Part shown: positions 61,192 to 64,000 of the stretch, one piece after another
How the letters are laid out: each line of letters starts with the position of its first letter
Position numbering within the stretch: the stretch's first letter is position 1
Assembly (NCBI RefSeq): GCF_022347205.1
Contig: NZ_JAKRNE010000004.1
Location: 62,001-126,000, forward strand
Direction: 5' to 3'
Length of the DNA stretch: 64,000 nt
From: Corynebacterium sp. ACRPO
GTDB lineage: Bacteria; Actinomycetota; Actinomycetes; Mycobacteriales; Mycobacteriaceae
The notes under the pieces: model-generated
What the model was told of the DNA's origin: nothing
The model's database searches: none
Seen by the model: only the letters and a program-made list of their open reading frames with translations
Position numbers and translations under genes: made by a program

Positions 61192-61568
61192 GCTGGTCTT
61201 TCATCGCAGATGTGCTCTCGCTCATCCTGATAATCGGCGGCAGCGTCCTCACCTTGGCGGCGGCTATCGGCATCGCCCGCTTCAAGGACACCATGTCTCG
61301 TGTGCACGCGGTAAGCAAGCCGCAAACCACCGGCCTTATCCTGACGATCCTTGGTGCCATCATCCGCATCACCGGCGCGGAATCCTTCAGCGTTGCCGAG
61401 CGGGGGGATTTAGGAATGCTCGTTTTGCTGGTACTGTTTGCCATGTTCACTAGCCCGGTAACCGCGCAGCGCACCTCGCGTATTGCACGCCGTGAGGGTC
61501 TGTACGGCACCGAGGAATCCATGTCCCGCAACGACCGACCCGCCGCGAAGTCGCTGCGCCGCAAGTAG
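61188..61568 (+). CDS. mrpG: Na+/H+ antiporter subunit MrpG/MnhG
   Basis: Subunit G has 126 residues with three membrane helices. The signature AAIGIARFKDTMSRVHAVSKP carries the conserved R-F-x-D-x-x-x-R-x-H-A pattern of the family. It overlaps mrpF by ATGA, and its stop lies 15 bases before the next gene. It completes the set A(B)-C-D-E-F-G in operon order. Confidence 0.95.
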   Translation: MSWSFIADVLSLILIIGGSVLTLAAAIGIARFKDTMSRVHAVSKPQTTGLILTILGAIIRITGAESFSVAERGDLGMLVLLVLFAMFTSPVTAQRTSRIARREGLYGTEESMSRNDRPAAKSLRRK

Positions 61569-61583
61569 GAGACGCTTTTCACC

Positions 61584-63068
61584 GTGAAAAAGCTTTATGG
61601 GCTTCCCACTATGGTGACTTTGCTCGCCGCTCTTATCGGCGTCATCGTCTACCGCTTCAGCATCTTCGACGGCAATAGCGCCTTTGTGTGGCGCGTTCCC
61701 CTGGACCTGAAGATTTATTGGCTCGCCGGCGGCGAGGTGGCCCAAGGCGCGGACCTCTACGATAACGCCTACATCGGCGACCTACCTTTTACCTATCCGC
61801 CCTTCTCCGGCACCCTTTTCACGTGGCTTTCTAAGCTTGGCGACGCCCCCTTGATCCTCCTCTGGCAAGGCGGCACCGCCCTCGCCTTGTTCACGGTCAT
61901 CATGCTGGTCCTGCGCGAGCGCGGGCTCAAGCTCTCCCCGGCAATCTGGCTGCTGGGCATCTTGCTGCTGTGCTGCACCCCGGCGAATGAGCCGGTGCAC
62001 GGCACCTTATTCTTTGGCCAGATCAACATCTTTTTGATGCTGCTGGTGGCCTTGGACATCCTCCCGCGCAAGCGCGCTTTGCCGGGCATCGGCATTGGTT
62101 TGGCTGCGGGTATGAAGCTCACCCCGGCCTATATGGGTCTGGTCTTGCTCTTCCAGAAGCGTTGGTGGCAAGCGATCATCGCCATCCTTACGTTCGCGGT
62201 AACCGTGGCCATTGGTTTCGTGACCATTCCGGATGCCGCCGACTTCTGGACCGACGCTATCTTTAAGTCCTCCCGCGTGGGCGAGCACACCAACCCTGGC
62301 GCGCAGTCGATTCGCTCGGTGATGGTCCGCGCCTGGGGCATTGATGGCGGCTGGATCTGGCTCGCTGCCGTGGTCGTGGTCTTCATTTTGACCTGCCTGG
62401 CGCTGCGCACCGCGATGAAGCACCGCAATAATTCCGCCGCACTCGCGCTTGCCGGAATCAGCTCCTGCTTGGTCTCCCCCTTCTCTTGGTACCACCACTG
62501 GGTGTGGACGGTGCCGCTGGCCGTCGTCGTGCTAGTTGCCGTCAACCAGGGTCTGGGCAAGCGTCTGCACGGTTTCCTCGGCGCGCAGTTCGCTGGCCTC
62601 GTGTCGGTGCTCGCTATGTGCGCGGTGACCATGCCGTTCATCTCCGCCCCCGTGTGGCTGTCTGCGGCTAGCCGTTCACTCAACCACTGGGATCTGCAGC
62701 CATGGGGAATGTTGGCCTTCACCGGCGCCGGTGTCCTCTTCATCGCCTTCTACGCGGTGTGGGGCTTTATCCCTGGCACCCAGCCGGAAGAGGAAGCGCC
62801 CGCCCCGGGCCGCCACCACCTGCCTGCGCAGCCCGCTGGCGCAAAGCCCGCTGGCGCGGAGGCCGGAGCACGCCCAGTGCGCTCGTTTAATACCGCAGCT
62901 ACAAGCCGTGGGGGCCAGGGGCATTCACGGGCAGCGCAACCCGTCAGCGATGAAACGGCAGAAATGCCCGCGGTAGGGCCGGAAACGCGCGCGTTCCCGG
63001 CGGCCCAGGACATCACCGATATCCCCGATACCCCGGCCTACGGTCGCCACTCACGCCCTGAGGACTAG
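61584..63068 (+). CDS. GT87-family (DUF2029) polyprenyl-phosphate glycosyltransferase-like protein
   Basis: A 494-residue membrane protein with about 10-11 helices and the GT-C fold. The first loop has DLKIYWLAGGEVAQGADLYD, with the Asp-containing motif used as catalytic base in GT87 proteins (PimE type). FTYPPF and LFFGQINIFLM are further family hallmarks. After residue 400 the chain is a disordered Pro/Ala/Gly-rich tail. Such enzymes add mannose or arabinose to lipoglycans from polyprenyl-phosphate sugars outside the membrane. The acceptor is unknown. It starts at GTG 61584 with AGGAGA upstream and appears to be the last gene of the mrp operon, though function need not be linked. Confidence 0.85.
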   Translation: MKKLYGLPTMVTLLAALIGVIVYRFSIFDGNSAFVWRVPLDLKIYWLAGGEVAQGADLYDNAYIGDLPFTYPPFSGTLFTWLSKLGDAPLILLWQGGTALALFTVIMLVLRERGLKLSPAIWLLGILLLCCTPANEPVHGTLFFGQINIFLMLLVALDILPRKRALPGIGIGLAAGMKLTPAYMGLVLLFQKRWWQAIIAILTFAVTVAIGFVTIPDAADFWTDAIFKSSRVGEHTNPGAQSIRSVMVRAWGIDGGWIWLAAVVVVFILTCLALRTAMKHRNNSAALALAGISSCLVSPFSWYHHWVWTVPLAVVVLVAVNQGLGKRLHGFLGAQFAGLVSVLAMCAVTMPFISAPVWLSAASRSLNHWDLQPWGMLAFTGAGVLFIAFYAVWGFIPGTQPEEEAPAPGRHHLPAQPAGAKPAGAEAGARPVRSFNTAATSRGGQGHSRAAQPVSDETAEMPAVGPETRAFPAAQDITDIPDTPAYGRHSRPED

Positions 63069-63094
63069 GCCCCCGGGCCAGCCTGCCCGCCGCT

Positions 63095-64000
63095 TTAGAG
63101 CGGGCGGAAGGTGTGCAGCTCGCGGCAGGTCTCCTCGACCACCTCGCGCCAGCTGCCGGTCTCTTTGAAAAGGCGGCGCTGCCGCTCATAGCCGGCGCCG
63201 CCATCGATAATGTCGTGGATGAGTTTGAGCTCGTTGACGCATCCCAGCTCGCGCGCGATGGGGGTAAGCTCGTCCACCATCTCTGCTAGCTCGTCTTTGA
63301 CCCAGGCCTCATCGGTCTCGCGGGAGGTAATCACTAGCGCGTCCATGCCGTAGCGGGCACCGCGCCATTTATTTTCTGCTACGTGCCAGGGCTGCAGGAT
63401 GGGGAGGGGCTCCGCGGCGTCGATAAGCCGGTCGTAATAGACCACCAAGCAGTGAGTAAGCGCCACGATGGCGGAGAGCTCGCGCAGGTTGGACGTCGCA
63501 TCAGAGACGCGCACCTCCACCGTGCCCCACTTGGAAGCCGGCCGAATATCAAAGTGCATGGAACCGGTGTGATTGATGACGCCGGAAATGGCTTGGTCGC
63601 GCATATAGGACTGCCACTCGGCCCAATCCCGGAATTGGTACGGCATGCCTGCGGTGGGCAGCTGTTGGTACAGCATGGTGCGGTTGGAGGCATAGCCGGT
63701 ATCAAGGCCCTCCCACCCAGGCGAGCACGCAGAAATGGCTAGCAGGTGGGGGTACTTGGTCATTAGCGCATTGATGATGGGCCATACGCGGTCCTCGTGG
63801 CTAACGCCTACGTGCACGTGCGTGCCCCATAGCAGCATCTGCTTGCCCCAGTACTGGGTGCGCGCGATGATTTCTTGATAGCTGGGCTTATCCGAAAGCG
63901 GGTTCTCGCGGAAGTCCGTAAACGGGTGGCCGCCAGAGGCCCAGACGTCTACGCCCAGCTTGTCGGCTGCTTCTTCCACTGCCTTCAGGGAAGTGTTCAG
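63095..64000 (-). CDS. GCS2/YbdK-family carboxylate-amine (glutamate-cysteine) ligase, N-terminus outside window
   Basis: About 302 residues of an ATP-dependent carboxylate-amine ligase of the GCS2 family. The substrate region has [38 protein letters not shown] and [20 protein letters not shown], typical of YbdK/EgtA-like proteins. The reading frame is open to position 64000, so the start lies outside the window; a GTG at 63979 is internal. The enzyme may make gamma-glutamylcysteine, or in this family a low-activity related amide. It converges with the GT87 gene. Confidence 0.9.
   Translation of the reverse strand: MNTSLKAVEEAADKLGVDVWASGGHPFTDFRENPLSDKPSYQEIIARTQYWGKQMLLWGTHVHVGVSHEDRVWPIINALMTKYPHLLAISACSPGWEGLDTGYASNRTMLYQQLPTAGMPYQFRDWAEWQSYMRDQAISGVINHTGSMHFDIRPASKWGTVEVRVSDATSNLRELSAIVALTHCLVVYYDRLIDAAEPLPILQPWHVAENKWRGARYGMDALVITSRETDEAWVKDELAEMVDELTPIARELGCVNELKLIHDIIDGGAGYERQRRLFKETGSWREVVEETCRELHTFRPL

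Overview
The window comes from a mycolate actinobacterium, almost certainly a Corynebacterium. The DNA is high in GC. It carries a porH-porA pair of mini-porin genes between ppk2 and groEL, a carD gene, and a gene order (ispF-ispD-carD / lpqE-like lipoprotein-radA / dacB-tilS-hpt-ftsH-folE-folP-folB-folK-DUF3180-DUF6779-DUF2520-panC) that I know from Mycobacterium and Corynebacterium. No rRNA, tRNA, CRISPR, prophage or insertion sequence was seen. I do not name a species.
Layout: 1-6.2 kb holds isoprenoid precursor genes (ispF, ispD), the RNA polymerase regulator CarD, a lipoprotein, RadA, a carbonic anhydrase and MutY. 6.2-12.3 kb holds a DUF4236 mini-gene, clpC, a membrane protein with a kinase-like but apparently dead N-terminal domain, and a drug efflux pump. 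12.3-18.2 kb holds GuaB1, an Abi-family remnant, crtB-crtI for carotenoid synthesis, and lysS. 18.4-26.3 kb holds a Tat-exported PhoX phosphatase, then cstA with a tiny Cys-Cys-ended protein and an ArsA/Get3-type ATPase in one overlapping unit, then two tandem aminopeptidase C genes. 26.3-37.7 kb is one long leftward block running from dacB to a GNAT gene, with cell wall, tRNA, purine salvage, protease, folate and pantothenate functions. Most of its genes overlap or are only a few bases apart.
37.7-48.7 kb is the most unusual part. It has ppa, two related palindromic elements, a DUF559/PD-(D/E)XK protein, a rhodanese, and a MarR regulator joined stop-to-start to a 1307-residue poly-amino-acid synthetase of the Pls (epsilon-poly-lysine synthetase) type. 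After that come a secreted metallophosphoesterase, a secreted alpha/beta hydrolase, PPK2 and the PorA/PorH porins. 49.3-64 kb holds groEL with a CIRCE operator, an OPT peptide transporter, an M20 dipeptidase, a complete six-gene Mrp/Mnh sodium-proton antiporter operon with subunits A and B fused, a GT87 mannosyltransferase-like protein and a cut-off GCS2-type ligase.
The most interesting observations are the Pls-type synthetase, whose hand-read specificity residues suggest lysine; the CC-terminal protein coupled to an ArsA/Get3-like ATPase; the paired structured palindromes beside a nuclease-like gene; and the transmembrane pseudokinase. All functions are read from sequence and from family knowledge; no database search was run.
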